A DNA stretch of 64,000 nucleotides from an uncultured Prevotella sp. Its GTDB lineage: Bacteria > Bacteroidota > Bacteroidia > Bacteroidales > Bacteroidaceae. Within the stretch, counting starts at the first letter, position 1. Each line of letters opens with the position of its first letter. This document shows, piece by piece, positions 27,846 to 37,066 of this stretch. The position numbers were made by a program, and so were the translations under genes. The notes under the pieces are model-generated. The model worked only from the letters and a program-made list of their open reading frames with translations. It did not search any database and was not told where the DNA came from. The stretch covers positions 1 to 64,000 of the forward strand of contig CAMYVQ010000005.1 in NCBI GenBank assembly GCA_947302435.1, read 5' to 3'.

Positions 27846-28565
27846 TCACTTGGATTTTTTCGGGTCTTCACCCTTCTTGGGGAAAGCCGGCACATACTTC
27901 ATCTCACGTTCGATGCGCGCTTTCCGTTTCAACATATAGCGACTAGGACGCAAAGAACTGAAAACTCGGGGATTGGGGAGTGTGGCGGCAATCAATGCAC
28001 AATGACTTCGTGAAAGCTCTTTGGCCGAACAGCCAAAATGCTCATGAGCCACTGCATCTACACCATAGATGCCCTCCCCCATCTCAATGGAGTTGAGATA
28101 GACCTCCATGATGCGTTGCTTCGGCCAAAGCAGTTCAATGAGTACAGTGAAATAGGTTTCCAATCCCTTACGCACCCATGAGCGGCCTGGCCACAGGAAG
28201 ACATTTTTGGCTGTCTGCTGGGAAATCGTCGATGCCCCTAATTTGTTTTTTTCAGGATGTTCCTTGTTGCGCTTGGCTGCCTTTTGGATGGCCTCGACAT
28301 CGAAACCGTGATGACTGAGAAAATTGGCATCCTCACTGGCTATTACAGCCACCGGCATGGAGGGGGATATTTTCTCAAGCGGCACCCAATGATGGCTGAG
28401 CTTTACGTCCCTGCCCTCGTCGATCTGCTCCACCATCCGAATGAACATGAGGGGCGTAAAGAAGACAGGGATAAAGCGCAGAATGATAACAGAAAGAATC
28501 GTGGAGGCAAAGAATGCCACCACGATCCATTTCACAATTTTCTTAATAAAGCTGACAATCAGCAT
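27846..28565 (-). CDS. mtgA: monofunctional peptidoglycan glycosyltransferase MtgA
   Basis: 239 aa. One N-terminal membrane segment (about 12-38) and a lone GT51 domain: catalytic Glu in ASEDANFLSHHGFD, GASTISQQTAKNVFLW, RIMEVYLNSIEMGEGIYGV. It polymerises lipid II without crosslinking. Lies between the OmpA-like lipoprotein (12 bp) and the DbpA-like helicase (4 bp). Confidence 0.94.
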   Translation of the reverse strand: MLIVSFIKKIVKWIVVAFFASTILSVIILRFIPVFFTPLMFIRMVEQIDEGRDVKLSHHWVPLEKISPSMPVAVIASEDANFLSHHGFDVEAIQKAAKRNKEHPEKNKLGASTISQQTAKNVFLWPGRSWVRKGLETYFTVLIELLWPKQRIMEVYLNSIEMGEGIYGVDAVAHEHFGCSAKELSRSHCALIAATLPNPRVFSSLRPSRYMLKRKARIEREMKYVPAFPKKGEDPKKSK

Positions 28566-28577
28566 CTCTCGTAAAGA

Positions 28578-29276
28578 TTACTGCAAATTACCAGCCTCAG
28601 CAGCCTGAATCATGGCCTGGCTGGCATACATGTAAACCTCTACACGGCGGTTCTGGGCCTTACCGGCAGCCGTAGAGTTATCAGCAACAGGGTTAGCCTC
28701 ACCAAAACCAGTGGTGCTGCGAATCTGAGCAGCACTTACACCTACAGACTGCAGGTAAGTGGTAACGGCCTGGGCACGATCCTGAGAAAGCTGCTGGTTC
28801 TTGGCAGCACTCTGCTCGGCGGTGCTGTTCTTCCAACCGGCATTATCGGTGTAACCCTGAATGGCAACATCGCAATCAGTGTTCTGCTTCAGCACATTGG
28901 CAAAGTTTGACAGGGAATTCTTAGCGGTCTGGCTCAACGTAGCACTACCAGAGGTGAACAAGATACCAGAATCGAAGGTTACCTTCACAGCCTGCAAGCC
29001 GTTAGCATCGGTCACGCTCTCCACCTGTGCATTTTGCACAGCCTGTGCCTGAGCCTTCACCTTGTCCATGTGTCTTCCGATCAGTGCGCCAGTACCGGCA
29101 CCTACAGCGGTACCAACGGCTGCACCAACGGCAGTATTACCTGCGATCTTACCTACAACTGCGCCAAGCACAGCACCACCGGCTGCACCAATAGCGGTAC
29201 CCTTAGCCAGATTGTTACAACCTGCCATCACCATTCCTGCACAGAGTGTCAGAATAATTACCTTAAATTTTCTCAT
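28578..29276 (-). CDS. OmpA-family lipoprotein with glycine-zipper N-terminus
   Basis: 232 aa. Lipoprotein signal ending MAGC (Cys about residue 20), then a Gly/Ala zipper (about 25-70, AIGAAGGAVLGAVVGK and repeats) and a C-terminal OmpA domain (about 95-225) that binds peptidoglycan, with YTDNAG and the ending QNRRVEVYM. It probably tethers the outer membrane to the wall. First gene of the OmpA-mtgA-helicase unit. Confidence 0.9.
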   Translation of the reverse strand: MRKFKVIILTLCAGMVMAGCNNLAKGTAIGAAGGAVLGAVVGKIAGNTAVGAAVGTAVGAGTGALIGRHMDKVKAQAQAVQNAQVESVTDANGLQAVKVTFDSGILFTSGSATLSQTAKNSLSNFANVLKQNTDCDVAIQGYTDNAGWKNSTAEQSAAKNQQLSQDRAQAVTTYLQSVGVSAAQIRSTTGFGEANPVADNSTAAGKAQNRRVEVYMYASQAMIQAAEAGNLQ

Positions 29277-29325
29277 AATTACAATAAATGTGTATTTAAA
29301 ATGTTAAACAATAAAATTCATGTTG

Positions 29326-29333
29326 CAAAGGTA
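29326..29333 (-). promoter_or_regulatory. -7 box of the OmpA-mtgA-helicase unit
   Basis: TACCTTTG on the minus strand, 50 bp before the OmpA ATG. The -33 region is AT-rich without a clear TTTG. Confidence 0.5.
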
Positions 29334-29375
29334 ATCTATTTCTTGTAATTAATGCCAGTTTTCAAACTTTTTTAG

Positions 29376-29383
29376 TATTTTTG
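29376..29383 (+). promoter_or_regulatory. -7 box of proS
   Basis: TATTTTTG, 31 bp before the chosen ATG. It overlaps an upstream TTG and so argues against the longer proS frame starting at 29381. Confidence 0.55.
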
Positions 29384-29413
29384 CACCCAAAATTTGATAT
29401 ACATATAATAATC

Positions 29414-30895
29414 ATGGCAATTGAACTGAAAGAATTAACAAAAAGAGCCGATAACTACAGTCAGTGGTACAACGATCTTGTAGTGAAGGCAGATCTCGCC
29501 GAACAGTCGGCAGTACGTGGATGTATGGTCATCAAACCCTACGGCTACGCTATTTGGGAAAAGATGCAACAGGAACTTGACAAAATGTTCAAGGAAACGG
29601 GGGCACAGAATGCCTATTTCCCCCTGCTCATCCCGAAATCGTTCCTCAGTCGCGAGGCTGAGCATGTGGAAGGCTTTGCAAAAGAGTGCGCCGTAGTGAC
29701 CCACTACCGCCTGCGTGCCAAGGACGACAAGAGCGGCGTGGAGGTCGATCCGTCGGCCCGTCTGGAGGAAGAACTCATCGTGCGTCCTACGTCAGAGACC
29801 ATCATCTGGAACACTTACAAAAATTGGATCCACTCATGGCGCGACCTTCCCTTGATGTGCAACCAGTGGTGTAACGTGATGCGCTGGGAAATGCGTACAC
29901 GCCCCTTCCTCCGCACATCCGAGTTCCTTTGGCAAGAAGGACACACCGCCCATGCCACGAAGGAAGAGGCTGAAGAGGAAGCCAAGAAAATGCTCCACGT
30001 CTATGCAAAATTTGCCGAGGAATGGATGGCCGTTCCTGTATTGCAAGGTGTAAAGAGCGAGACAGAGCGCTTCGCAGGTGCATTGGACACCTACACTATT
30101 GAGGCGATGATGCAGGATGGAAAAGCCCTGCAAAGCGGTACTTCGCACTTCCTTGGACAGAACTTTGCCAAGGCTTTCGACGTAACCTATCTTAATAAGG
30201 AGAACAAGCCTGAATATGTATGGGCCACATCATGGGGTGTCTCGACCCGACTGATTGGTGCGCTGATCATGACTCACAGCGACGACAACGGTTTGGTGCT
30301 GCCTCCTCGTTTGGCTCCCATCCAGGTGGTCATCATCCCCATTGCCAACAAACCCGCCCAGGTGGAACTGGTCAACAAGGAGGTTGAACCCATCATAGAG
30401 CAGTTGCGCCAGAAGGGTATCACCGTGAAGTTTGACAACTCAGACAACAAACGTCCAGGCTTCAAGTTTGCCGACTATGAGCTGAAGGGTGTACCTGTGC
30501 GTCTTGTTTTAGGAGCACGCGATCTGGAGAACGGCACCATCGAAGTGATGCGCCGTGACACACTGGAGAAAGAGACACGTTCGATAGAGGGAATAGCCGA
30601 CTACGTAGAACAGTTGCTGGAAGACATCCAGAAGAACATTTTTGAAAAGGCCCGCAAATATCGTGATGAACGCATCTACGAATGCGACAACTATGAAGAG
30701 TTCAAGGAGCGTGTGAAAGATGGTGGATTCTTCCTTTGCCACTGGGATGGTACAGCCGAGACCGAGGCAAAAATCAAGGAGGATACACAGGCAACCATTC
30801 GTTGCGTGCCTTTCGCTTTTGAACAAACACCCGGCATCGATATGGTGAGCGGCAAACCGTCGAAGGCCCGCGTCATCATTGCGCGAAGCTACTAA
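29414..30895 (+). CDS. proS: prolyl-tRNA synthetase, short archaeal/eukaryotic type
   Basis: 493 aa. Class II synthetase with motif 2 region [25 protein letters not shown] and motif 3 [21 protein letters not shown]. It lacks the editing insertion of E. coli-type ProS and has the C-terminal extension ending in Tyr (IIARSY), both marks of the archaeal type. The ATG at 29414 begins the family start [19 protein letters not shown]. It ends in front of a bidirectional terminator. Confidence 0.96.
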   Translation: MAIELKELTKRADNYSQWYNDLVVKADLAEQSAVRGCMVIKPYGYAIWEKMQQELDKMFKETGAQNAYFPLLIPKSFLSREAEHVEGFAKECAVVTHYRLRAKDDKSGVEVDPSARLEEELIVRPTSETIIWNTYKNWIHSWRDLPLMCNQWCNVMRWEMRTRPFLRTSEFLWQEGHTAHATKEEAEEEAKKMLHVYAKFAEEWMAVPVLQGVKSETERFAGALDTYTIEAMMQDGKALQSGTSHFLGQNFAKAFDVTYLNKENKPEYVWATSWGVSTRLIGALIMTHSDDNGLVLPPRLAPIQVVIIPIANKPAQVELVNKEVEPIIEQLRQKGITVKFDNSDNKRPGFKFADYELKGVPVRLVLGARDLENGTIEVMRRDTLEKETRSIEGIADYVEQLLEDIQKNIFEKARKYRDERIYECDNYEEFKERVKDGGFFLCHWDGTAETEAKIKEDTQATIRCVPFAFEQTPGIDMVSGKPSKARVIIARSY

Positions 30896-30915
30896 ACGAA
30901 GTTTGACAACTATAG

Positions 30916-30961
30916 AAAGAGGTATGGTCAGACGTGCATACGGTCTGAGTCATACCTCTTT
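30916..30961. terminator. bidirectional terminator between proS and the metallo-hydrolase
   Basis: AAAGAGGTATG (30916-30926) pairs with CATACCTCTTT (30951-30961), and TCAGAC with GTCTGA inside. T runs follow on both strands, fitting two convergent genes. Confidence 0.75.
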
Positions 30962-30968
30962 TATTATG

Positions 30969-31772
30969 TTAGATTAACTCATAGATTCCTGTAGGAACGG
31001 TGCGCTTCAACACTTCGAGTTCAAAGTCCTTCCCTGCGATAATTCCGTATGAACGAAGTACAGACTCCACCGTTTTACGAGCCAATTCGGGATGGTTGTT
31101 TTCCTCTGAGAGATGACATAGCCACACATGACGCAATGACTCACTCATGTTCTGGACAATCGCCTCTCCGCAATTAGTGTTGCTCAGATGCCCCGTGCCA
31201 CTGAGGATGCGTTTCTTCAAATGTTGTGGATAAGACCCCTGCTCCAGCATCTCAACATCATGATTTGCCTCGATGACCAGATAGTGGGCACGATTGATAT
31301 ACCCCGCCATTTCGCTTGTCACCATACCTGCATCGGTGATGATGCAGAAAGTGGTATTCCCTGCTTCAAGGAAATAGCCCACATTATCACTGCTGTCGTG
31401 TGGAACAGTAAAAGGTGTCACAAGGAAATCGCCCAATTGAACTGTTTTACCAGACTCCACAAGATGACGGTCGGCAGGGTCCACCTTACGTGTCACACAA
31501 TAATTTCTGTCTATGCCGCTATGAACGACAGCCGTAGCATAGACAGGCAAATGTAAATCATGACTGATGCTGCCCACCGATTTGATATGGTCGGCATGAT
31601 CGTGAGTGACAAGCACACGGCGTATCTGAGTCAGCGAAAGGCCATATTCCCTAAAGTGCTTCTTCAGTGTCCGTATGCCTACCCCCACATCAATGAGCAG
31701 ACCATCGTTTTCGGTATAGAGGAAGTAGCAATTTCCACTGCTACCGCTGCCAAAAGATATGAATTTCAGCAT
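30969..31772 (-). CDS. MBL-fold metallo-hydrolase, YycJ/WalJ-like
   Basis: 267 aa from MLKFISFGSGSSGNCYFL; the frame extends upstream to 31835 but a TATCTTTG box at 31794-31801 lies inside that extension. Metal motif THDHADH near residue 58, PHDSSDNVGYF, and LSEENNHPELA are those of the YycJ group, 5'-3' exonuclease-like beta-CASP-less proteins linked to DNA replication or wall control in other phyla. No signal peptide. Confidence 0.85.
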   Translation of the reverse strand: MLKFISFGSGSSGNCYFLYTENDGLLIDVGVGIRTLKKHFREYGLSLTQIRRVLVTHDHADHIKSVGSISHDLHLPVYATAVVHSGIDRNYCVTRKVDPADRHLVESGKTVQLGDFLVTPFTVPHDSSDNVGYFLEAGNTTFCIITDAGMVTSEMAGYINRAHYLVIEANHDVEMLEQGSYPQHLKKRILSGTGHLSNTNCGEAIVQNMSESLRHVWLCHLSEENNHPELARKTVESVLRSYGIIAGKDFELEVLKRTVPTGIYELI

Positions 31773-31871
31773 CTGTCTTGTAGAATTTATGTGCAAAGAT
31801 ACAAAAGAGTTAGGAGTTCTTTGCATGAGTTGCATAAAAATTTAACCTTTTTTCGGTGCATTAACAGCCCT

Positions 31872-34100
31872 TTAGAAAGGCAATCCCACAGCAAAGTGGA
31901 AAGCGAAGTCGCGGCTCAGTTGAGGATGCAGCACAGGATAGTGCTCGTCTCCGTCGCTCGCATAGACGGGATTGACAGCTTTCATGCCAAGGTCGAAACG
32001 AAGTACAAAATAGTCGAAATTGAAACGGAATCCCAAGCCATAACTGACAGCCAACTGCGAAAGGAACTCATCGAAACGGAATTGTCCGCCAGGCTGGTCC
32101 TCATACTCGCGCAATGTCCAGATATTACCGGCATCGACAAATAGTGCTCCACCAAGTTTCCAAAAAAGATGGGTACGGTATTCGGCGTTCAGGTCGAGCT
32201 TCATGTCACCCGTCTGGTTGATGAAGTTGATACGCCCATCGTGTTCCTTGAACTTGCCTGGCCCCAACGATCGCACACTCCATCCACGCACACTATTGGC
32301 ACCACCCGAAAAATAGCGTTTTTCAAAGGGCAAGACAGTACTATTACCGTATGGATAGGCAATACCCACACCAAGATGGAACACCAACTGGTTATGACGA
32401 TCCAAGAGTACGGAGCGGGTCAAATCAAAGTCACCCTTCACATACTGGGCAAAAGCAATGTTGAAGAGACTATACTGACCGCGGCTGTTTTTCTGATTGC
32501 CCAACAGGAACGAACAGAGCGAAAGCACATTGCCAGAAGTTTCGATATTCGTCTTCAAGGCAATGTTATTGTGGTTATACGAATAGCCAAAACCAATTTT
32601 TGTAATAAACAGGTCTTCGTAGTTGTAACGGAGGATAGCATTGCGCGAATTTTCACTTTCCAGATACTCACGACGGAAAGTGTCCGAAATCCACGGCATG
32701 AACACGTAGTTCAAATCGAGCAAATCGAATTGGTATCGGTCGTGCCGATGGGCGAAACTCCACTTGTAACGCCAAACGGTAGAGAGCACACGACGATGGA
32801 ATTCCGGTCGGTCCTGCATGTCGTAAAGAACAGACAACTCGCTGGTGGTCATGGCATTATGGCGGGTTGTGTGATAGACCCACGGCATCAGATAGCGTGG
32901 GAAAGCCAGACGTGCCTCTACGGAATATTCGGTGAAGTTCTGATTGGTGTAGCCCTCCAGTCCCTTAATGGCTTCGTAGGAACCACGAAACTCCAGACTG
33001 AGCACCTCACTCCCGTGGAAAAGGTTACGATTCTGATAGGTGAGTGAGACCGCTGCTCCCAAATCGCCTGCCGTATTGGTGCCTTCCGGTTGGAAGCTGA
33101 TGGTAGAGGGTTTATTGGTCTGTAATGTGATATTACAATCAAGCAAAGTGGTATCGGTATGCTGGACAAGAGAGATGTTGGTGTACTTCACCGCCTGAAG
33201 ACGCCCGAAGTGATTGTAAGTCTGCTGAAGTTTCGTACCCGAATAGGAATCGCCCTCTTCCAGATGGGTACACTCCTCCATCACATGACGACGCAGATGC
33301 AACCGGCTGTCATTAAGGTCACCACTCACATAGTTAATCTTGTCGATCACATAACGGGAATGGAGGGTATCCGGGTAATCGCTCCGCTTGTAGAGTCCTA
33401 AGTTGAGCGTGATATCTATCATTTGCGAGCCTTCAAGCGTATCAGCCTCGTATGTAATAAACTCTTTATGGAAACGATAGTAACCATGGTCGTTCATCAA
33501 ATTCGTAAGGCGTTTTCGCTCAGCGTCCAGATTGGCCACATCGAATTTCATGCCCACAGACAGAATACGGTGTATGCTGTCAGCAGTAAGGGCCATCAGA
33601 GAGGCCAAGTTGGGATCTTCCACACGATAGCGGAGCGTATGAATAAAATAAGGTAAGCCGGGCTTCAGATGATAGCTCACGTGGACTTTCTTTCCATGCC
33701 GCCTCACATCGTGTGTCACATCCGCCTTCAGGTAGCCTTCATTGCGCAATTCCTGACAAAGGTCTTCACAGGTGCGGACAGCCGACACACTGTCGAAAAG
33801 CACAGGAGGCTCACCCATCGAACGCAACATGCGATTCATCCACTGGGTACTGTCAGGTCCTGACAACGAATAGGTGGCAAGGGGCATCTTGAAAAGCGAA
33901 AACAGACGGGCATTAGGATTCTGGCGAACAAGTCCTCGCAGTTGACTGGTATTGACATTGACCCCTTCACCGTCTTCGACATCAAGTTTAACACTACTCA
34001 ACAAATATCGGCCTTCGGGAACGTAGCGAGTGACTGAGCACGCCGACAGCAACAACGTCATGCCCACAAGAAAGGCCCATCCACTCAATACTTTTCGCAT
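31872..34100 (-). CDS. BamA/TamA-family outer-membrane lipoprotein (TamL-like)
   Basis: 742 aa. A lipoprotein signal ends LLLSAC (Cys about residue 21). POTRA-like repeats fill about 25-330, and a 16-stranded Omp85 barrel follows, ending HFAVGLPF with the C-terminal Phe. The barrel contains RGW (GGANSVRGWSVRSLGPG), the conserved lid-loop motif (VRGW) of the superfamily. Lipid-anchored Omp85 proteins of this sort in Bacteroidetes are called TamL and are thought to work with TamB. tamB is not in the window. Divergent from the RNA methyltransferase gene. Confidence 0.9.
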   Translation of the reverse strand: MRKVLSGWAFLVGMTLLLSACSVTRYVPEGRYLLSSVKLDVEDGEGVNVNTSQLRGLVRQNPNARLFSLFKMPLATYSLSGPDSTQWMNRMLRSMGEPPVLFDSVSAVRTCEDLCQELRNEGYLKADVTHDVRRHGKKVHVSYHLKPGLPYFIHTLRYRVEDPNLASLMALTADSIHRILSVGMKFDVANLDAERKRLTNLMNDHGYYRFHKEFITYEADTLEGSQMIDITLNLGLYKRSDYPDTLHSRYVIDKINYVSGDLNDSRLHLRRHVMEECTHLEEGDSYSGTKLQQTYNHFGRLQAVKYTNISLVQHTDTTLLDCNITLQTNKPSTISFQPEGTNTAGDLGAAVSLTYQNRNLFHGSEVLSLEFRGSYEAIKGLEGYTNQNFTEYSVEARLAFPRYLMPWVYHTTRHNAMTTSELSVLYDMQDRPEFHRRVLSTVWRYKWSFAHRHDRYQFDLLDLNYVFMPWISDTFRREYLESENSRNAILRYNYEDLFITKIGFGYSYNHNNIALKTNIETSGNVLSLCSFLLGNQKNSRGQYSLFNIAFAQYVKGDFDLTRSVLLDRHNQLVFHLGVGIAYPYGNSTVLPFEKRYFSGGANSVRGWSVRSLGPGKFKEHDGRINFINQTGDMKLDLNAEYRTHLFWKLGGALFVDAGNIWTLREYEDQPGGQFRFDEFLSQLAVSYGLGFRFNFDYFVLRFDLGMKAVNPVYASDGDEHYPVLHPQLSRDFAFHFAVGLPF

Positions 34101-34109
34101 AATTTACTG

Positions 34110-34169
34110 CAAAGGTATGAATAATTCATAATTCGCTATTCATAATTCCTAATATTTTTCGTAACTTTG
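34110..34169. promoter_or_regulatory. divergent promoter boxes of tamL-like and TrmH-like genes
   Basis: Minus-strand TACCTTTG at 34110-34117 serves the Omp85 gene and plus-strand TAACTTTG at 34162-34169 serves the methyltransferase. Between them TTCATAATTC occurs twice. Neither box has an obvious TTTG at 19-21 bp. Confidence 0.5.
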
Positions 34170-34200
34170 CGGCAAAATTAATGTCTTTTTAGAAATCATT

Positions 34201-34941
34201 ATGGTTAGCAAGAACGATGTGAAACGCATCAAACAACTGGAGTACAAAAAATATCGCCAACGCGAAGGGCTTTTCGTGGCTGAAGGGCCAAAAGTGGTTG
34301 GCGATCTGTTGCGATGCGGTTTTCGTCCAAAAATGCTCTTTGCTACCGACGAATGGCAAGAAGGGACAGGCACAAACTTCGTTGTAGAGCGTGTCAGCAA
34401 TGATGAACTTCGCAAAATCAGTTTTTTGCAACATCCTCAGCAAGTACTTGCCCTGATGCCCATTCCCCAACACCAACAGAACCCCACTCCCGAAGGCCTT
34501 TGCTTGGCTCTCGACGGCATCCAAGATCCCGGCAATCTGGGAACCATCATTCGCATAGCCGACTGGTTTGGCATCAAAGACATTTTCTGTTCCATGGACA
34601 CTGCCGATGCATGGAGCCCCAAAGTAGTGCAAGCTACCATGGGAAGCATCGCACGGGTCAACATCTTTTATGTTGATTTAGGCCAGACACTTCGGGACAC
34701 CGCACTCCCCATCTATGGAACCCTTCTCGACGGTGAGAACATCTACAGTCAAGAGCTCTCGGAGGTCGGCATCATCGTCATGGGAAACGAAGGCAACGGC
34801 ATCTCATTCCCTATCCGCCAGCTCATCAGCCAAAAACTCTTCATTCCCTGCTACCATGATGGCGATACGGCTGAAAGTCTCAACGTGGCGATTGCCACTG
34901 CCATCACTTGTGCAGAATTTAGGAGAAGGAGCGGAAAGTAA
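34201..34941 (+). CDS. TrmH/SpoU-family RNA 2'-O-methyltransferase
   Basis: 246 aa. An N-terminal RNA-binding part (about 1-80, GLFVAEGPKVVGDLL) and a SPOUT methyltransferase domain with the knot motifs ALDGIQDPGNLGTIIR, VQATMGSIARV, IVMGNEGNGIS and SLNVAIATAITCAEFRRR. Which RNA site it methylates (rRNA or tRNA) cannot be told. Confidence 0.92.
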   Translation: MVSKNDVKRIKQLEYKKYRQREGLFVAEGPKVVGDLLRCGFRPKMLFATDEWQEGTGTNFVVERVSNDELRKISFLQHPQQVLALMPIPQHQQNPTPEGLCLALDGIQDPGNLGTIIRIADWFGIKDIFCSMDTADAWSPKVVQATMGSIARVNIFYVDLGQTLRDTALPIYGTLLDGENIYSQELSEVGIIVMGNEGNGISFPIRQLISQKLFIPCYHDGDTAESLNVAIATAITCAEFRRRSGK

Positions 34942-34958
34942 CGAATACGGGTGAAAAA

Positions 34959-36083
34959 TCAGAGATGGTATTTGCTTCTATGGCGTTCGTTGCGTGATTT
35001 CTGAGGATTGGAACTTCCCTGACCGACAGCGGCTTTCACTCTGCGATATTGCTGGTAACGCAGGCGGATGCTACGCACATAATCAACCGTCTCGCTTCCT
35101 CGCATATAACCATATTTCACCACAGGATTCTGATAACATTCAGGATCGCCCAACTTCAAAACATATTCTGACACATCGCTCCACCGATGGGGATTATGCC
35201 CATTTTCGCGTGCCAGTGCCATGGCATCGCGGATGTGGTGTGTACCTCCATTGTAGGCAGCTAACACAAAATCTTGTCGTTCACGACGGTTGGCTATGTC
35301 GGCGAACGACTCTTCAAGCTCTTTCAGATAACGGGCGGCAGCAGCAATGTTGGGTTCGGGTTGATACATCTGTGAACGCGGTAAACCTAAATGGTCGGCA
35401 GTGGCTGGCATGATCTGCATGAGCCCTTTAGCACCTGCCCACGAAAGAGCATTGGGATCGAAGGTCGACTCCTGATAACATTGGGCTGCCATCAGCCGCC
35501 AATCCCAATGAATCGGCTGACAATGATGCTGGAACAAGGCATCATAGCTTGAAATGACACCACCCTTGCCATTAAGCATGGGGGCAAAGACTTTACGTTT
35601 TACCCTCCCACCCGACTTGAGCAATTGTTGCTCTTCTTGTCTTACTTTTGCTATTCGCTCTTCACTGTACCACTTCTCAATGGTTTCCGCCAACTGGTCC
35701 TTCCCCTCTGCCACCTTCCACCCTAACGGCAACTTAGAAGCGTAGAAAGGATAGGTGATAAGGTCGGCTTCACCGGCATCCAATTTTGCCAGCATTTCAG
35801 CAGTGTCACGACACAGTTCGATACGAAGACGCACCCCTAACGAGTCAGCCAGTTGCTGACAGAGCATCGTGTGAAGCCCCAAATGAGTACCGTGGTAATC
35901 ATAATAAGTATCAGGGCCAGAAATAGTTATCGCAATGAGTTCACCCACATATTCAATATCATCAAGGTCAAAATCGTCGTCAATGGCCTCTTCACCCCAT
36001 GGACTGACAAAAGGTTCCTGTCGTCGCTGATGGCAGGACACCAGCAACAACAAAAAGAGTATAAATATTCCTATACGTTTCAA
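34959..36083 (-). CDS. MltF-like lytic transglycosylase lipoprotein
   Basis: 374 aa from a TTG at 36083, which gives a clean lipoprotein signal MKRIGIFILFLLLLVSC. The frame runs back to a GTG at 36113, but that codon lies next to a -7 promoter box (36103-36110) and cannot be transcribed from it. An N-terminal solute-binding-like region (about 40-150) precedes an SLT domain (about 205-310) with catalytic Glu in QCYQESTFDPNALSWAGAKG and AAYNGG. This layout is that of MltF, which cuts peptidoglycan glycan strands. Convergent with the TrmH gene, 17 bp apart. Confidence 0.88.
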   Translation of the reverse strand: MKRIGIFILFLLLLVSCHQRRQEPFVSPWGEEAIDDDFDLDDIEYVGELIAITISGPDTYYDYHGTHLGLHTMLCQQLADSLGVRLRIELCRDTAEMLAKLDAGEADLITYPFYASKLPLGWKVAEGKDQLAETIEKWYSEERIAKVRQEEQQLLKSGGRVKRKVFAPMLNGKGGVISSYDALFQHHCQPIHWDWRLMAAQCYQESTFDPNALSWAGAKGLMQIMPATADHLGLPRSQMYQPEPNIAAAARYLKELEESFADIANRRERQDFVLAAYNGGTHHIRDAMALARENGHNPHRWSDVSEYVLKLGDPECYQNPVVKYGYMRGSETVDYVRSIRLRYQQYRRVKAAVGQGSSNPQKSRNERHRSKYHL

Positions 36084-36102
36084 TTCACACGATTTTTGGT
36101 TG

Positions 36103-36110
36103 CAAAAGTA
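36103..36110 (-). promoter_or_regulatory. -7 box of the MltF-like gene
   Basis: TACTTTTG on the minus strand, with a TTG 18 bp upstream. It lies just downstream of the GTG that would start the longer frame, and thereby supports the TTG start at 36083. Confidence 0.55.
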
Positions 36111-36119
36111 CACATTTTA

Positions 36120-36150
36120 TTGCACAATCAAGAATTTTTATTTACTTTTG
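36120..36150 (+). promoter_or_regulatory. promoter of hisG-hisD(-hisC)
   Basis: TTG (36120-36122), 20 bp, TACTTTTG (36143-36150), 64 bp before the hisG ATG. It overlaps the -33 area of the divergent MltF-like promoter. The leader has no run of His codons, so no attenuator peptide is seen. Confidence 0.6.
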
Positions 36151-36214
36151 CAGGGCAAACCAATACAAACAGGATTTCAATATTTGTAAAGTTAATAATT
36201 ATTTAGGAAATAAC

Positions 36215-37066
36215 ATGTTAAGAATTGCCGTACAATCGAAAGGCCGCCTCTTCGACGACACGATGAACTTGCTGAGTGAAGCCGATATCAAGGTAGGAGC
36301 CTCTAAACGCACGTTGCTGGTCAGTGCCCAGAATTTTCCCTTGGAAGTACTCTATCTTCGTGATGACGACATTCCACAAAGTGTGGCTTCGGGAGTTGCC
36401 GACTTAGGTGTTGTCGGCGAGAACGAATATTTCGAGCGCGGAGCCGAGGCCGAGATCATCAAACGGCTGGGATTCTCGAAATGCCGCCTGTCGCTGGCCA
36501 TTCCCAAAGAGACTAACTATCAGGGGCTGGAGTGGTTCAACGGCAAGACGATTGCGACAAGCTATCCAATCATTCTGCGTAAGTTCCTGAATGAGAAAGG
36601 CATCAATGCCGAGATTCATGTCATCACAGGTTCCGTGGAGATCAGCCCAGGCATCGGACTGGCCGATGCTATTTTCGACATTGTCAGCTCTGGCTCTACG
36701 CTCGTGAGCAACAACCTGCGCGAAGTAGAAGTGGTGATGCAGAGCGAAGCCCTTCTTATCGGCCATCCCGGCATGTCACAGGACAAGCGTGAGATTCTTT
36801 CACAGATGTTGTTCCGCTTCGAGGCTGTCCGTCAGGCTGAAGACAAGAAATATGTCCGTATGAACGCCCCGAAAGCCCGTTTGCAGGAGATTATCGACGT
36901 ACTGCCTGGCTTGAAGAGCCCCACGGTGATTCCTTTGGCCGACGACGAATGGTGCTCGGTACACACCGTCCTCGACGAGAAGCGTTTTTGGGAAATCATC
37001 GGCAAACTGAAAGAACTAGGCGCACAAGGCATCCTTGTCACGCCAATCGAAAAAATGATACTCTAA
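36215..37066 (+). CDS. hisG: ATP phosphoribosyltransferase, long form
   Basis: 283 aa. First step of histidine synthesis. It has the phosphoribosyl-binding region DAIFDIVSSGSTLVSNNL and the N-terminal LRIAVQSKGRLFDDT. The extra C-terminal 80 residues form the ACT-like HisG_C domain for histidine feedback, so no HisZ is needed. The stop overlaps the hisD start by one base (TAATG). Confidence 0.96.
   Translation: MLRIAVQSKGRLFDDTMNLLSEADIKVGASKRTLLVSAQNFPLEVLYLRDDDIPQSVASGVADLGVVGENEYFERGAEAEIIKRLGFSKCRLSLAIPKETNYQGLEWFNGKTIATSYPIILRKFLNEKGINAEIHVITGSVEISPGIGLADAIFDIVSSGSTLVSNNLREVEVVMQSEALLIGHPGMSQDKREILSQMLFRFEAVRQAEDKKYVRMNAPKARLQEIIDVLPGLKSPTVIPLADDEWCSVHTVLDEKRFWEIIGKLKELGAQGILVTPIEKMIL

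Noticed and set aside
27842..27895. N-terminal extension of the DEAD helicase
   Set aside because: It overlaps the end of mtgA by 50 bp; the ATG at 27841 begins the family sequence.
19667..31772. Phage or integrative element spanning the envelope genes
   Set aside because: No integrase, tRNA-flanking direct repeats or structural phage genes; all genes are chromosomal housekeeping types.
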